Positions 40,718-50,571 are shown, numbered from the stretch's first letter. The stretch: DNA of 64,000 bases from Mesorhizobium sp. M2A.F.Ca.ET.046.03.2.1 (GCF_003952425.1 NZ_CP034449.1:806001-870000); one strand, 5' to 3'. Made by a program: numbers and translations. Notes: generated by a model from the letters alone, not told the origin.

Positions 40718-40990
40718 ATGTTGATCCCCGTTCGCTCCGGGCAATTCCGCCGGGATGTGAAGCGTATGGAGAAGCGTGGCAAGGATCTTGGCAAGTTGCG
40801 TCAGATTTTAGTTCACCTGATCGGCGAGCATGAACTGCCGCCGATCTACAAAGACCATCCGCTGAAAGGCGACTGGAAGGGCTATCGTGACGCTCACATC
40901 GAACCGGATTGGCTTTTGATCTATCGCGTGGCGAATGGAGAGCTGCAGCTTGCACGAACCGGCTCGCATTCGGACCTCTTCAACGAGTAA
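40718..40990 (+). CDS. YafQ-family mRNA interferase toxin
   Basis: The 90-residue RelE-superfamily toxin has the YafQ text: RDVKRMEKRGKDLGKL, HPLKGDWKGYRDAHIEPDW and the C-terminal TGSHSDLF, whose His84 corresponds to the catalytic His of YafQ. It would cleave mRNA on the ribosome and is neutralised by the antitoxin encoded just upstream. Full length with no defects. Confidence 0.9.
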   Translation: MLIPVRSGQFRRDVKRMEKRGKDLGKLRQILVHLIGEHELPPIYKDHPLKGDWKGYRDAHIEPDWLLIYRVANGELQLARTGSHSDLFNE

Positions 40991-41206
40991 GGTCGGGACC
41001 GGCGGTATTCCAGCAAGCGCTGGCGAGCGACGAACCACCCATGTCCTTGTTTTGATGCTGTTCCGGCGCAAGGCCCTTCGCGCTTCTGCTGAAAAACTGC
41101 TGCAACCGGTCAAAGTCCCACTCCAATCGTCCGCTTACTACGGTTGAAGGGGATGCCTGGTGTTTCGCATGCGAGCTCCAACCCTTGATCATTGGTGGAG
41201 TTGTCG

Positions 41207-42271
41207 ATGCCCGCAAAAAGACTTCGTATCGGTGTGCTGTTCGGCGGACGCTCCGCCGAGCATGACGTGTCGCTGCTTTCGGCGGCCAACGTCATGGCAG
41301 CGCTGGACCCGGCGAAATACGATGCCGTTCCGATCTTCGTCACGCGCGAAGGGCAATGGCTGCTGAGCAGCTTCGAGAACGGCGCGCTGGCGACGCCGTC
41401 GGTTGGCACGCAGGTCTGCCTGGCGCCGGGCGGGCATGGACGGATGCTGGCGATACCCGCCAGCGGCGCGCCCCACGACCTGCCCGCCATCGATATCCTG
41501 TTTCCGGTGCTGCACGGCCTGCATGGCGAGGACGGCGCGGCGCAGGGACTGGCCGAAGTGGCGCGCGTGCCGCTCGCCGGCTGCGGCATATTGGGGTCGG
41601 CCACGGCGCTCGACAAGGACATCGCCAAGCGGCTGCTGAAGGCGGCGGGCGTGCCCGTCGCACGTTCGGTGACCATCGACGAGGGTGCGGCGCCTACGCT
41701 TGCCGAACTGGAAGACCGGCTCGGGCTGCCGATCTTCATCAAACCGGCGCGGCAGGGTTCGTCAGTCGGCGTCGCCAAGGTCAATGCCAGCCAGGAATTT
41801 GACCGGGCCCTCGCGGAGGCGTTCCAGCACGACAGCAAGCTGCTGGCGGAGGAATTCGTTCGTGGCCGCGAGATCGAATTCAGCGTGCTGGAGAGTCCCG
41901 CCGGCGAGCTCTTCGTCTCGCGTCCAGGCGAGATCGTGCCCGCTGAGAGCCACGGCTTCTACAACTACAACGCCAAATATATCGACGAGAACGGCGCTGC
42001 GCTCATAGTGCCGGCGGAATTGCCGCCGCAGGTCGAAGAAGCCATGCGCGACATGGCCGCAAAGGCGTTCCGGGCGCTCGGCTGCGACGGCATGGCCCGC
42101 GTCGACTTCTTCCTGATGCCGGACATGACTTTCCTGATCAACGAGCTCAACACCATTCCGGGCTTCACCAACATCAGCATGTACGCCAAGGCGATGGCGG
42201 CGAGCGGCGTCAGCTATCCGGAGGTCATCGACCGGCTGGTGGCGCATGGGCTGGCGCGCGCCGGCCGCTGA
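41207..42271 (+). CDS. ddlA: D-alanine--D-alanine ligase
   Basis: The 354-residue ATP-grasp enzyme joins two D-alanines for peptidoglycan. Seen are GVLFGGRSAEHDVSLLSA (11-28), FPVLHGLHGEDGAAQGL with the catalytic loop residues, FIKPARQGSSVGVAKV (ATP grasp), and FLINELNTIPGFT (metal-binding Glu/Asn). The length and the DdlA-like text suggest an isolated copy rather than the one in the mur/fts cluster. The start is ATG 41207 behind GGTGGAG. The 216 bases upstream hold no gene that I can see. Confidence 0.9.
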   Translation: MPAKRLRIGVLFGGRSAEHDVSLLSAANVMAALDPAKYDAVPIFVTREGQWLLSSFENGALATPSVGTQVCLAPGGHGRMLAIPASGAPHDLPAIDILFPVLHGLHGEDGAAQGLAEVARVPLAGCGILGSATALDKDIAKRLLKAAGVPVARSVTIDEGAAPTLAELEDRLGLPIFIKPARQGSSVGVAKVNASQEFDRALAEAFQHDSKLLAEEFVRGREIEFSVLESPAGELFVSRPGEIVPAESHGFYNYNAKYIDENGAALIVPAELPPQVEEAMRDMAAKAFRALGCDGMARVDFFLMPDMTFLINELNTIPGFTNISMYAKAMAASGVSYPEVIDRLVAHGLARAGR

Positions 42272-42284
42272 GGTTACGTCGGCC

Positions 42285-43790
42285 TCACTCCGGCAGGCCG
42301 GCCTTGCGGAAACCCTCGACGAAATGCTCAAGCGTCGCGTCGTCACGGAACGGCTCCGTGTCGACCCAGCGCTGCGTCGAGAAATGCGGATTGCCGACGA
42401 GGAACAGCGCGACCTCGGTGCGCGCCTCGTCGAGGCGGCCGAGCTGCGCGAGGCTTGCCGCCAGGAAGCGGCGCGAGCTGGTGCGGTAGGTCTCGTCGCG
42501 GCGCAGCGTCTCGACGGCGGCTTCATAGTCGCGAGCCGCATACTGTGCCTGGCCGAGCGTCAGATAATACCAACTCGGCGGAAAGGGATTCAGCCGGAAC
42601 GCCTTGCGGATGTGCTCGAGACTCAAGTCCACCTGGCCGGCCAGCACCTCGATGTCGGACAATGTCGCCCAGATATCCGCCTCGTTCGGATCGAGCTCGA
42701 TCGCCTTGGCGAACTCAATCTCGGCCTGTTCGAAATCGCGCTCATAGGCAAGCAGGTTCGCCAGCACCCAGCGGCAGCCAGCGTCGTTGGAGTCGATCGC
42801 CACCGCCTTGCGCGCCAGCTCAAGAGATGTGCTTCGGGCAGGCTCGAACGGCTCGCCCCAATGCACCCATCCCATCCAGTGGTTCATGGCAAGCCAGCGA
42901 TAAGCCTCGGCATAGTCCGGATCGAGCGCAATCGCGCGCGTCAGCATCAGATGCGCCTCGCGCGCCATCTGCGGCGACTCGTCGAACATTTTGCGTGCCC
43001 GCACGACGAGATCATAGGCCTCGAGGTTCTTCGGCCGATTGCGCTCCGGCGGCGCGCGCAGCCGCCCGAGCAGCGCCTCGACGATCTTGGCGGTAGCCTC
43101 ATCCTGAACGGCGAAGATGTCTTCCAGGGCGCGATCGAACCGCTCGGCCCACAGATGCTTGCCGCTCAGCGCGTCAATCAGCTGGGCGTTGATGCGCACA
43201 CGCCCCGCGGCGCGCCTGGCGCTGCCCTCCAGCAGATAGCGCACGCCGAGTTCGCCGGCGATGGCGCGCACGTCCATCGCTTTGCCCTTGTAGGCAAACA
43301 CCGAATTGCGCGCGATGACGAAGAGGCCCGGAATCCGTGAAAGATCGGTGATCAGGTCTTCGGTCAGGCCGTCGGCGAAAGACTCCTGCTCGGGATCGTT
43401 GCTCAGATTGATGAAGGGCAGCACGGCGATCGACGGTTTGTCGGGCAGCGGCAAGGGCTTGCGCGTGGCGTCGGCCTGTTCGACGGTACCGGTGAAGCGA
43501 TAGCCGACACGCGGCACCGTGGCGATCCACTCGCCACCACCGGCCGCCGGACCGAGCAGCTTGCGCAATTGCGCGATCTGGACGGTGAGATTGCCTTCCT
43601 CTACCGCCGTGCCCGGCCAGGCCGCGTCCATCAGCTCGGCCTTGGCCAGGATTTCGCCAGGACGCGCGACGAGCGCTTCCAGCAGCTTCAGCCCGCGATA
43701 GCCGGCGGCAACGGGAACATCGCCCCGAAGCAGCGTTCCCGCGCCCGGATCAAGCACGAACGGTCCGAAAGCAAAGCGCGATCCCTGCAT
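42285..43790 (-). CDS. Winged-helix regulator with TolB-like and TPR domains
   Basis: The 501-residue protein has an OmpR/CadC-type DNA-binding domain (about 1-100, with VQIAQLRKLLG and PRVGYRF), then a TolB-N/adenylate-cyclase-associated segment (about 115-235, SIAVLPFINLSNDPEQESFADGL), then TPR repeats (about 270-490). This domain set is common in rhizobial regulators whose targets are unknown. There is no clear membrane helix, so it is probably cytoplasmic. It ends 13 bases from the ddlA stop in tail-to-tail orientation. Confidence 0.85.
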   Translation of the reverse strand: MQGSRFAFGPFVLDPGAGTLLRGDVPVAAGYRGLKLLEALVARPGEILAKAELMDAAWPGTAVEEGNLTVQIAQLRKLLGPAAGGGEWIATVPRVGYRFTGTVEQADATRKPLPLPDKPSIAVLPFINLSNDPEQESFADGLTEDLITDLSRIPGLFVIARNSVFAYKGKAMDVRAIAGELGVRYLLEGSARRAAGRVRINAQLIDALSGKHLWAERFDRALEDIFAVQDEATAKIVEALLGRLRAPPERNRPKNLEAYDLVVRARKMFDESPQMAREAHLMLTRAIALDPDYAEAYRWLAMNHWMGWVHWGEPFEPARSTSLELARKAVAIDSNDAGCRWVLANLLAYERDFEQAEIEFAKAIELDPNEADIWATLSDIEVLAGQVDLSLEHIRKAFRLNPFPPSWYYLTLGQAQYAARDYEAAVETLRRDETYRTSSRRFLAASLAQLGRLDEARTEVALFLVGNPHFSTQRWVDTEPFRDDATLEHFVEGFRKAGLPE

Positions 43791-43805
43791 GCGGCGATCT
43801 ATAGA

Positions 43806-43928
43806 GCAATTCCAGGAAAAGTGTGAGCGGTTAAGTTCGGCGCCTTCGCCGTAACCTTCCGCCCGGAATTGCGTAAAAACAAAGGGATAGACGGGTTCGC
43901 CGTTTCCGTGAAACGGCGAACCCGTCTA
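43806..43928. repeat. Compound palindromic element with a perfect 19-bp hairpin
   Basis: The first part (43806-43872) is the GCAATTCC element also found at 3703, with an extra internal segment. The second (43888-43928) is a perfect 19-bp stem with a 3-base loop. Both lie in the 260-base gap between the divergent TPR-regulator and DUF1127 genes. Confidence 0.75.
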
Positions 43929-44050
43929 CCCGATTTGGAAGTTTTGAGAACTATTTGGGAGAGCTTAATTACGCCGCTCGCCGCCTGCGGCACAGTGCAA
44001 TCTCAATCAGGTCGAGGGCTTTCGGAACCCTCATTTCGATGGAGGTTGCC

Positions 44051-44290
44051 ATGAACGACAGCTTTGCGCCTTCAACATGTCTGGCGGCGGCACCAGCAAT
44101 GCACACGGGCCGGCGACGCTATGGCCTCGCGGCTCTGCGCAGCCTCATCGCGGAGCACCGCAAGCAGGCCTATTTTCGCGCTGAGCTCAAGCGGATGGCG
44201 AGGGACAATCCGCATCTGATCGACGATATCGGGCTGACGAAAAAAGAGGTCGAGGCCGAGATCGCCAAACTGCCCTTCTGGCAGCGGTGA
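44051..44290 (+). CDS. DUF1127 family small protein
   Basis: The 79-residue protein has a positively charged middle (TGRRRYGLAALRSLIAEHRK) and the DUF1127 core near its end: ELKRMARDNPHLIDDIGLTKKEVEAEIAKLPFW (split as a single helix pair over residues 45-77). Small DUF1127 proteins in alphaproteobacteria affect RNA turnover and phosphate or carbon responses, but no role is fixed for this one. The ATG at 44051 has GGAGG 5 bases upstream; a start 32 codons earlier would be unlike the family. Confidence 0.8.
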   Translation: MNDSFAPSTCLAAAPAMHTGRRRYGLAALRSLIAEHRKQAYFRAELKRMARDNPHLIDDIGLTKKEVEAEIAKLPFWQR

Positions 44291-44317
44291 GGCCGCAACA
44301 GCAGCCCTCACAAAGAC

Positions 44318-44350
44318 AGAGAGCGGCCCGCTGGACCGCTCTCTTCATTT
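44318..44350. terminator. Hairpin between DUF1127 gene and the ABC operon
   Basis: A perfect 9-bp stem (AGAGAGCGG with CCGCTCTCT) is followed by TCATTT on the plus strand. It lies between convergent genes and may serve both. Confidence 0.65.
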
Positions 44351-44366
44351 CGTGACTGCCTTACTC

Positions 44367-45419
44367 TTACTTGGCGTTGGGGTTCGGCATCCAGGCCGGC
44401 ATCGCGACATCGGCATGGGCGAATTGCGGCAGCTTGGCCGACAGGTCTTCCATGTTCTTGATGTCCTTGTCGATCAGCTCCTTCTGGGTGATCAGCGTCG
44501 GCGGCACGATGACGTTGTGGCCGGGATCCTCGCCGGCGAGCAGCTGCGCCAACGCGCGCACCGAGACCTGGCCGACGACGGCCGGGTTGGTGGCGGCGGT
44601 GGCGGCCCAGGCGCTGTCGGGCTCGCGCATGGCGGCGATGTCCGAGGTCGAGATGTCGGCCGAGTAGATCTTGATGCCCTTGTTCAGGCCCGCCTCGTCG
44701 ACGGCGATCTTCACGCCCTTGGCGAACTCGTCATAGGGCGCGAACATCACCTTGATGTCGGGATGCGCCTGCAGCACCGAGCGCGCCTGGTTGGCGACGG
44801 AGTTGGCGATCGGGTTGTCGAGCGTGCCGAACTGGGCGACCTCGCTGATGCCCGAATATTTCTTCTTCACATCCACCCAGGTCTCGTTGCGGCGGTCGAG
44901 CGGGGCGATGCCGGCGACATAGACATAGCCGGCCTTCCAGCTCTCGCCATTGTCCTTGACCGCCTGTTCGAGCGCCAGCTTGGCGAGATCCTTGTCCGAC
45001 TGCTCGATCTGCGGGATCTTCGGGTTCTCGACATTGACGTCGAAGGCGACGACCTTGATGCCGGCGTCGACCGCGCGCTGGGCGGCGTCCTTCATCGATT
45101 CCGTCAGGCCGTGCTGGATGATGATGCCCTGGACGCCGAGCGCGATCGCCTGGTCGACCATGTCGGCCTGGAGCGCGGCGTCCTGGCGGCTGTCCAGCAC
45201 GCGCAGGTCGACACCGAGCGCCTTGGCCTGCGCCTCGACGCCCGAGAGATAGGCCTGGAAGAAGTCACCGGTCGAGAGATAACGCACCAGCGCGATCTTG
45301 ACGCCGGGCTTGTCGAACGGCGCCGGGCGGTCCGCCGCCAACGCCGTGCCCTGCATCAGCAGCGCCGCGCCGGCGAGGCCGAGTGCCGCCTTCCCCAAAA
45401 GTCTCCTTGTGATGCTCAC
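44367..45419 (-). CDS. Ribose-type ABC transporter substrate-binding protein
   Basis: The 350-residue periplasmic protein has a signal peptide (MSITRRLLGKAALGLAGAAL, predicted cut near ALAA) and a type I periplasmic-binding fold like RbsB (QAYLSGVEAQAKALGVDL, GVQGIIIQHG, VVAFDVNVENP). The start is GTG 45417-45419 behind GGAGG; a TTG 9 codons earlier is not better. It is the first listed but last-encoded gene of a three-gene importer. The context with mtnK and mtnA points to 5-methylthioribose or another 5-deoxypentose as substrate; that is inference. Confidence 0.85.
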   Translation of the reverse strand: MSITRRLLGKAALGLAGAALLMQGTALAADRPAPFDKPGVKIALVRYLSTGDFFQAYLSGVEAQAKALGVDLRVLDSRQDAALQADMVDQAIALGVQGIIIQHGLTESMKDAAQRAVDAGIKVVAFDVNVENPKIPQIEQSDKDLAKLALEQAVKDNGESWKAGYVYVAGIAPLDRRNETWVDVKKKYSGISEVAQFGTLDNPIANSVANQARSVLQAHPDIKVMFAPYDEFAKGVKIAVDEAGLNKGIKIYSADISTSDIAAMREPDSAWAATAATNPAVVGQVSVRALAQLLAGEDPGHNVIVPPTLITQKELIDKDIKNMEDLSAKLPQFAHADVAMPAWMPNPNAK

Positions 45420-45460
45420 TTTTTCCTCCGTTTGTGTTCTCATCAATGTCCCGGTCGCAA

Positions 45461-46501
45461 CTATCTCTTGCCCCTGCCGGAAAGGGCGAAGGTGAAGACA
45501 AGGGCGACGACGAGCACCGCGCCCTTGACGAAATCCTGCGTGTAGTAAGGAGCGTTCATCATCGTCAGGCCTTGCAGCAGGACGCCGACGAACACCGCGC
45601 CGACGGCGGTGCCGAAGGCGTTGGGCTTGGCGGCGCCGAGCACCGCGTAGCCGATGAGCGCCGCGGCGACTGCGTCGAGCAACAGATTATTACCCGAGGC
45701 GATGTCGCCGCGTCCAAGCCGCGCGGCGAGCAAAATCCCGCCGATCGAGGCAAAAACTCCCGAAATGACATAGGCCCAGATTTTGTATGCCTTGACAGGC
45801 GCGCCGGCGAGCTCGGCCGCCGTTTCATTGCTGCCGACGGCATACATCATGCGGCCGAAACGGGTGTATTCGAGGAAGAACCAGATCAGCAGCGCGAGCA
45901 CCACCAGCACCACCACAGAGACCGGGATCAGGTTCGGGATGAAGAAGTCGATGCGGTGGCGGCCGAGCGCCAGGAAGGCTTCGGAGAACTTGCCGTTGGC
46001 GACCGAGCCATCGGGCATGGTCATGCCGGTGGCGATCGAGCGTCCTTCGGTCGGGATGCGCTGCAGGCCGAGCAGGAGGAACATCATGCCAAGCGTCGCG
46101 AGCAGGTCGGGCACGCGCATATAGACGATCAGCCAGCCATTGATCAGGCCGACGATGACGCCGATGACCAGGCAGGAGATCACCGCGACGATGGCGTTCT
46201 GCTCCAGCACGACCATGGCATAGGACGCCGCCATCATGGCGCTTGTGGCGACCGAGCCGATCGACAGGTCGAAACCGCCGACGACCAACGTCGCGGTGAC
46301 GCCGAGCGCCAGCACGCCGGTAATGGCCACCGACTGGAAGATAAAGACCGCGCTCTGCGGCGAAACGAAACCGTCGGCAGCGATCGCGAAATAGGCGATC
46401 AACCCGACCAGCAGGACGATGAAGCCGTAGCGGATGGCATAGTCGCGCAATGTCATCGAACGCTCCCGCGCTGTTGTCCTCTCTGCCAAACTAGAACTCA
46501 T
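45461..46501 (-). CDS. Ribose-type ABC transporter permease
   Basis: The 346-residue BPD_transp_2 (RbsC-like) permease has about 9-10 membrane helices. It shows the EAA-like loop YTRFGRMMYAVGSNETAAELAG (split near residue 210-235) and GFDLSIGSVATSAMM near residue 75, both typical. It lies 33 bases downstream of the ATPase gene and 41 bases upstream of the binding-protein gene. It pairs with the single double-domain ATPase. Confidence 0.9.
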   Translation of the reverse strand: MSSSLAERTTARERSMTLRDYAIRYGFIVLLVGLIAYFAIAADGFVSPQSAVFIFQSVAITGVLALGVTATLVVGGFDLSIGSVATSAMMAASYAMVVLEQNAIVAVISCLVIGVIVGLINGWLIVYMRVPDLLATLGMMFLLLGLQRIPTEGRSIATGMTMPDGSVANGKFSEAFLALGRHRIDFFIPNLIPVSVVVLVVLALLIWFFLEYTRFGRMMYAVGSNETAAELAGAPVKAYKIWAYVISGVFASIGGILLAARLGRGDIASGNNLLLDAVAAALIGYAVLGAAKPNAFGTAVGAVFVGVLLQGLTMMNAPYYTQDFVKGAVLVVALVFTFALSGRGKR

Positions 46502-46534
46502 GCCTGCACTCCAAGTCTCGTCATCCGCACGATC

Positions 46535-48046
46535 TCACGCAACATCATGCAGCGGTCCGCCGGCCACTTCCGCCAGCAGCCGGTCGAGGTCGATATCGGC
46601 GTTCCTGTGCTCGCCGACGATCGTGTGTTCCGACATCACCAGGATGCGGTCGGCGGTTTCCAGCGCCTCGTCGATCTCGGTGACGAAGATCAGCGTCGCG
46701 CGGCCGTCGGCGCTGGCCCGAAGCTTCGCGGCGATATCGCGCCGGGCCGAAATGTCGACGCCCTGGAACGGCTCGTCGAGGATGAAGAGGCGCGAGGCCT
46801 GCGACATCCAGCGCGCCACCATCACCTTCTGCTGGTTGCCGCCAGAGAGCGACGAAAGCTCGTCCTTCTCGGAACGGCAGACGATGCCGAGCTCGTCGAT
46901 CTGGCGGCGGGCGGCGACGCGCTCGGCGCGCTTCTTAATGACGCCAAGGCTGGACATGCGCCTGAGGAACGGCAGGCTGATATTGCGCTCGATGTTGAAG
47001 CCGCCGACAATGCCGCTCTCGGCGCGATCCTTGGCGACCAGGAAGACACCGGCGGCGATCGCCTCGCGCGCCGAGCCCGGCGCGTAGGGCTTGCCGTCCA
47101 TATGCATGGCGCCGGCAAGCGCTCTGCGCACGCCAAACAGCGTTTCGGCCAAGGCCGTCTTGCCGACGCCGACGAGGCCGGTGATCGCCACCACCTCGCC
47201 GGCGCCGAGCGTCATCGAGATCGGTTTTGCGCCATGCGCGATCCGCAGGCCTTCTGCAGTGAAGACCGCGCTGACGGAACTTCTGGCAACGACCCTGTCG
47301 AGACGGATCTTGCGGCCGAGCATGGCGTTGACGGCGCCCTCGTAATCAAGCGGTTTTTGATCGAAGACGCCGGAGACGACACCGTCGCGCATCGACATGA
47401 TGCGGTCGGCGAGCCGCCTGATATCGGACATGCGGTGCGAGATATAGAGGATGGCAACGCCATGACCGCGCAGCCGGTCGATCAGCGAAAACAACCGGTC
47501 GGCCTCGGCGCTCGACAGCGAGGAGGTCGGCTCGTCGAGGATCAGCACCTTGGGCTGGTGCGCCATGGCCCGCGAAATGGCCACCATCTGCCGGTCGGCC
47601 AGAGACAGATCGCTGACGCGCGCCTTGAGGTCGATTGCCAGCCCCATGCGGTCGGCGACGGCCTTGGCTTCGGCACGGACATTGGCGGGCTTGAACAGCA
47701 TCGACGCGCCTTTGCCGCTCAGCCGGTCGAGCGTCAGGTTGGTGGCGACATCGAGGTCGGCGACCACGCCGTCATTGATGTTCTGGTGCACGGTGACGAC
47801 GCCGGCGCGAATGGCTTCGGCGGGGGTTTGCGGGTCGAATGCGTTGCCGGCCAGCCGCATCGTGCCGGCACCGCGCGCATAGACGCCGCTGATGATCTTG
47901 ACCAGGGTCGACTTGCCGGCGCCGTTGGCGCCCATCAGCACGGTGACCTCGCCCGCATGCAGTTCGAGCGAGATGCCGCCAAGCACCTCGTTCTGGCCGA
48001 AGGATTTCCTCAAGCCCTCCACATGGAACACGGCATCTGCGCCCAT
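46535..48046 (-). CDS. Ribose-type ABC transporter ATP-binding protein (two NBDs)
   Basis: The 503-residue protein has two nucleotide-binding domains, as in RbsA. NBD1 has Walker A GANGAGKST (near residue 40), a signature LSLADRQM and Walker B VLILDEPTSS. NBD2 has GLVGVGKT and SGGNQQK-LFILDEPFQGVD. The NBD1 signature deviates from the usual SGGxxQ, as is common in this subfamily. The start ATG 48044-48046 follows GGGAGGAAGGA; an upstream start would overlap the divergent promoter. It is the first gene of the operon ATPase-permease-binding protein. Confidence 0.9.
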   Translation of the reverse strand: MGADAVFHVEGLRKSFGQNEVLGGISLELHAGEVTVLMGANGAGKSTLVKIISGVYARGAGTMRLAGNAFDPQTPAEAIRAGVVTVHQNINDGVVADLDVATNLTLDRLSGKGASMLFKPANVRAEAKAVADRMGLAIDLKARVSDLSLADRQMVAISRAMAHQPKVLILDEPTSSLSSAEADRLFSLIDRLRGHGVAILYISHRMSDIRRLADRIMSMRDGVVSGVFDQKPLDYEGAVNAMLGRKIRLDRVVARSSVSAVFTAEGLRIAHGAKPISMTLGAGEVVAITGLVGVGKTALAETLFGVRRALAGAMHMDGKPYAPGSAREAIAAGVFLVAKDRAESGIVGGFNIERNISLPFLRRMSSLGVIKKRAERVAARRQIDELGIVCRSEKDELSSLSGGNQQKVMVARWMSQASRLFILDEPFQGVDISARRDIAAKLRASADGRATLIFVTEIDEALETADRILVMSEHTIVGEHRNADIDLDRLLAEVAGGPLHDVA

Positions 48047-48066
48047 TCCTTCCTCCCTGGTTCCTG

Positions 48067-48129
48067 ACGCTATGGGTTCATTCGTCAATTGTCAACACGA
48101 TTGACATTTGCCAGAGCGCTTCCTAGCTT
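48067..48129. promoter_or_regulatory. Back-to-back promoters between the ABC operon and mtnK
   Basis: Plus strand: TTGACA at 48101-48106, 17-base spacer, TAGCTT at 48124-48129. Minus strand: TTGACA at 48095-48090, 17-base spacer, TAGCGT at 48072-48067. An inverted pair GTCAAT / ATTGAC (48084-48089 and 48100-48105) covers both -35 boxes and is a likely shared operator. Confidence 0.6.
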
Positions 48130-48184
48130 GGCCCCGCCGCCGTGGCTCCGCTATCGTCGGACACCACGAGCAGGAGGGGAGAGA

Positions 48185-49453
48185 ATGACCGGGAAGTTCG
48201 AAGCATTGTCGGTGGAGACGCTGCCGAAGCGCCTTGGCGAGACCGCGGCGCTGACCGAGCGCATCGGCAAGGACGCCAGCCACTGGAAAGTACGCGAGGT
48301 CGGTGACGGCAATCTGAACCTCGTCTTCATCGTCGAGGGCGACCAAGGTGCGGCGGTGGTGAAGCAGGCGCTGCCCTATGTGCGGCTGGTCGGCGACAGC
48401 TGGCCGTTGCCCTTGAAGCGCTCGTTCTTCGAATATCATGCGCTGACCAGGCAGGAGCGCCGGGCGCCCGGCTCGGTGCCGGCGATCTACCATTTTGACG
48501 AGACCCAGGCGCTGATCGTGATGGAATATCTGGCGCCGCCGCACGTCATCCTCAGGCGCGCTCTGATCGACGGCCGCGAACTGCCGAACATCGCGCGTGA
48601 CATCGGCCTGTTCATGGCCCGCACGCTGTTCCGCGGCTCGGATCTGTCGATGGCCACGAAAGAGCGCAAGGCCGATCTGGCGCTGTTCGCCGACAATGTC
48701 GAGCTCTGCGACATCACCGAGAATCTGGTGTTTTCCGATCCCTATTTCGATGCCAAGATGAACCGGCATACGTCGCCGCAGCTCGACGGCCTGGTTGCCG
48801 AATTGCGCGCCGACCGCGACCTCAAGGTCGAGGCGCAGCGGCTGAAGCATCTCTTCGCCGCCAATGCCGAAACGCTGCTGCATGGCGACCTGCATTCGGG
48901 CTCGATCATGGTGACGGACACAGAGACCCGGATGATCGATCCGGAGTTCGCCTTCTACGGCCCGATCGCCTTCGATGTCGGCATGCTGCTTGCCAATTTC
49001 TGGATCGCCTTCTTCTCGCAGCGCGGACACGAGGAAAAAGGCAGCAGGGACTCGATGCGCGCCTATCTGCTCGGCGTCACCGCCGAGACCTGGGCAACCT
49101 TCCGCGCCGAGTTCTCGCATCTGTGGCGCAGCGAGCGCACCGGCATGCTCTACCAGAAAAGCCTGTTCGAGGATCAGGGCGACAGGCTGGGCGCCGAGCA
49201 GGCGCTCGACCACATGCTGCATTCCATCTGGACCGACCTGCTCGGCTTTGCCGGCATCGAGGTGCACCGGCGCATCCTTGGGCTGGCCCACAATGCCGAT
49301 TTCGAAACCATTGCCGATCAAGACCTGCGCGCCACATGTGAGGCCAAGGCTTTGCGCTTCGGCCGCCACATTGCCGTCAACCGGCGCCGGATCCACAGCA
49401 TCGACGAGGTCAACAATCTGGCCGCGCTGATCGAACAGGAGAACAGAATTTGA
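48185..49453 (+). CDS. mtnK: S-methyl-5-thioribose kinase
   Basis: The 422-residue protein has the MtnK/APH-like kinase fold: [11 protein letters not shown] at the nucleotide site (near 42), [10 protein letters not shown] with the conserved Lys, the catalytic [11 protein letters not shown] (near 234) and [10 protein letters not shown] for metal binding. It would phosphorylate 5-methylthioribose (or 5-deoxyribose-type sugars) at C1. The start ATG 48185 is behind AGGAGGGGAG. Its stop overlaps the mtnA start (TTG), so MtnK and MtnA are coupled. Confidence 0.92.
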   Translation: MTGKFEALSVETLPKRLGETAALTERIGKDASHWKVREVGDGNLNLVFIVEGDQGAAVVKQALPYVRLVGDSWPLPLKRSFFEYHALTRQERRAPGSVPAIYHFDETQALIVMEYLAPPHVILRRALIDGRELPNIARDIGLFMARTLFRGSDLSMATKERKADLALFADNVELCDITENLVFSDPYFDAKMNRHTSPQLDGLVAELRADRDLKVEAQRLKHLFAANAETLLHGDLHSGSIMVTDTETRMIDPEFAFYGPIAFDVGMLLANFWIAFFSQRGHEEKGSRDSMRAYLLGVTAETWATFRAEFSHLWRSERTGMLYQKSLFEDQGDRLGAEQALDHMLHSIWTDLLGFAGIEVHRRILGLAHNADFETIADQDLRATCEAKALRFGRHIAVNRRRIHSIDEVNNLAALIEQENRI

Positions 49454-50547
49454 ACGTCGGCGAACGCCACTACCGCACCATCTGGCTCAGCGACGACAAG
49501 CGCTCGGTCGAGATCATCGACCAGCGCTGGCTGCCGCATGAATTCCGCATCGAGTCGATCGGAACCGTCGCCGGCATCGCCACTGCCATCCGCGACATGT
49601 GGGTGCGCGGCGCGCCGCTGATCGGCGTCACCGCGGCTTACGGCGTCGCCATCCAGATGATGGACGACCCGTCGGACGAAGCGCTCGATACGGTGTGGGA
49701 AACGCTCAACAAGACGCGGCCGACGGCGATCAACCTGCGCTGGGCGCTGGACGAGATGCGCCGGCACCTCAAGCACCTCGCGCCAGGGGAGCGTGCCGAA
49801 GCGGCCTACAAGCGGGCCGCCGAGATCGCCGACGAGGATGTGGGCTTAAACCGCGCCATTGGCGAGAACGGGCTTGCCATCATCAAGGAGATCGCGGCGA
49901 AGAAGAAGCCGGGCGAGACCGTCAACATCCTCACCCACTGCAATGCCGGCTGGCTGGCGACGGTCGACTACGGCACGGCCACCGCGCCGATCTATCTGGC
50001 GACCGAGGCCGGCATTCCTGTCCATGTCTATGTCGACGAGACCAGGCCGCGCAACCAAGGCGCCCAGCTGACCGCCTGGGAGATGGCCGGCCACGGCGTG
50101 CCGCACACGCTGATCGTCGACAATGCCGGCGGCCATCTGATGCAGCATGGCGACATCGACATGGTGATCGTCGGCACCGACCGCACCACCGCCAATGGCG
50201 ACGTCTGCAACAAGATCGGCACCTATCTCAAGGCGCTGGCCGCGGCCGACAATGAGGTGCCCTTCTACGTCGCGCTCCCCTCGCCCACCATCGACTGGAC
50301 GGTGGCCGACGGGCTGAAGGAAATCCCCATCGAGGAACGCTCCGGCGACGAGGTCTCGCTGGTCTGGGGGAAGACGGCTGACGGCAAGGTCGCGCAGGTG
50401 CGCGTCTCGCCCGATGCGACGCCGGCGGCAAACCCGGCATTCGACGTGACGCCGGCAAGGTTGGTGACGGGGCTAATCACCGAGCGCGGCGTGGCCAAGG
50501 CCTCGCGAGAGGGGCTGAAGGCGATGTTTCCGGAGCGGGGTGATTAG
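49450..50547 (+). CDS. mtnA: S-methyl-5-thioribose-1-phosphate isomerase
   Basis: The 365-residue protein is the MtnA isomerase of the eIF2B-like family. The catalytic Cys lies in [13 protein letters not shown] (near 160) and the catalytic Asp in [17 protein letters not shown] (near 240). It converts methylthioribose-1-phosphate to methylthioribulose-1-phosphate. The start is TTG 49450, sharing 3 bases with the mtnK stop region; GGAGAAC precedes it. No mtnB/C/D genes follow, so the product must be handled elsewhere. Confidence 0.93.
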   Translation: MNVGERHYRTIWLSDDKRSVEIIDQRWLPHEFRIESIGTVAGIATAIRDMWVRGAPLIGVTAAYGVAIQMMDDPSDEALDTVWETLNKTRPTAINLRWALDEMRRHLKHLAPGERAEAAYKRAAEIADEDVGLNRAIGENGLAIIKEIAAKKKPGETVNILTHCNAGWLATVDYGTATAPIYLATEAGIPVHVYVDETRPRNQGAQLTAWEMAGHGVPHTLIVDNAGGHLMQHGDIDMVIVGTDRTTANGDVCNKIGTYLKALAAADNEVPFYVALPSPTIDWTVADGLKEIPIEERSGDEVSLVWGKTADGKVAQVRVSPDATPAANPAFDVTPARLVTGLITERGVAKASREGLKAMFPERGD

Positions 50548-50571
50548 CTGATCTCCCCTCGGCACTTCGTT

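Noticed and set aside
45434..48067. 877-residue open frame antisense to the ABC permease and ATPase genes
   Set aside because: Same reason: low-complexity charged translation without motifs across two genuine genes.
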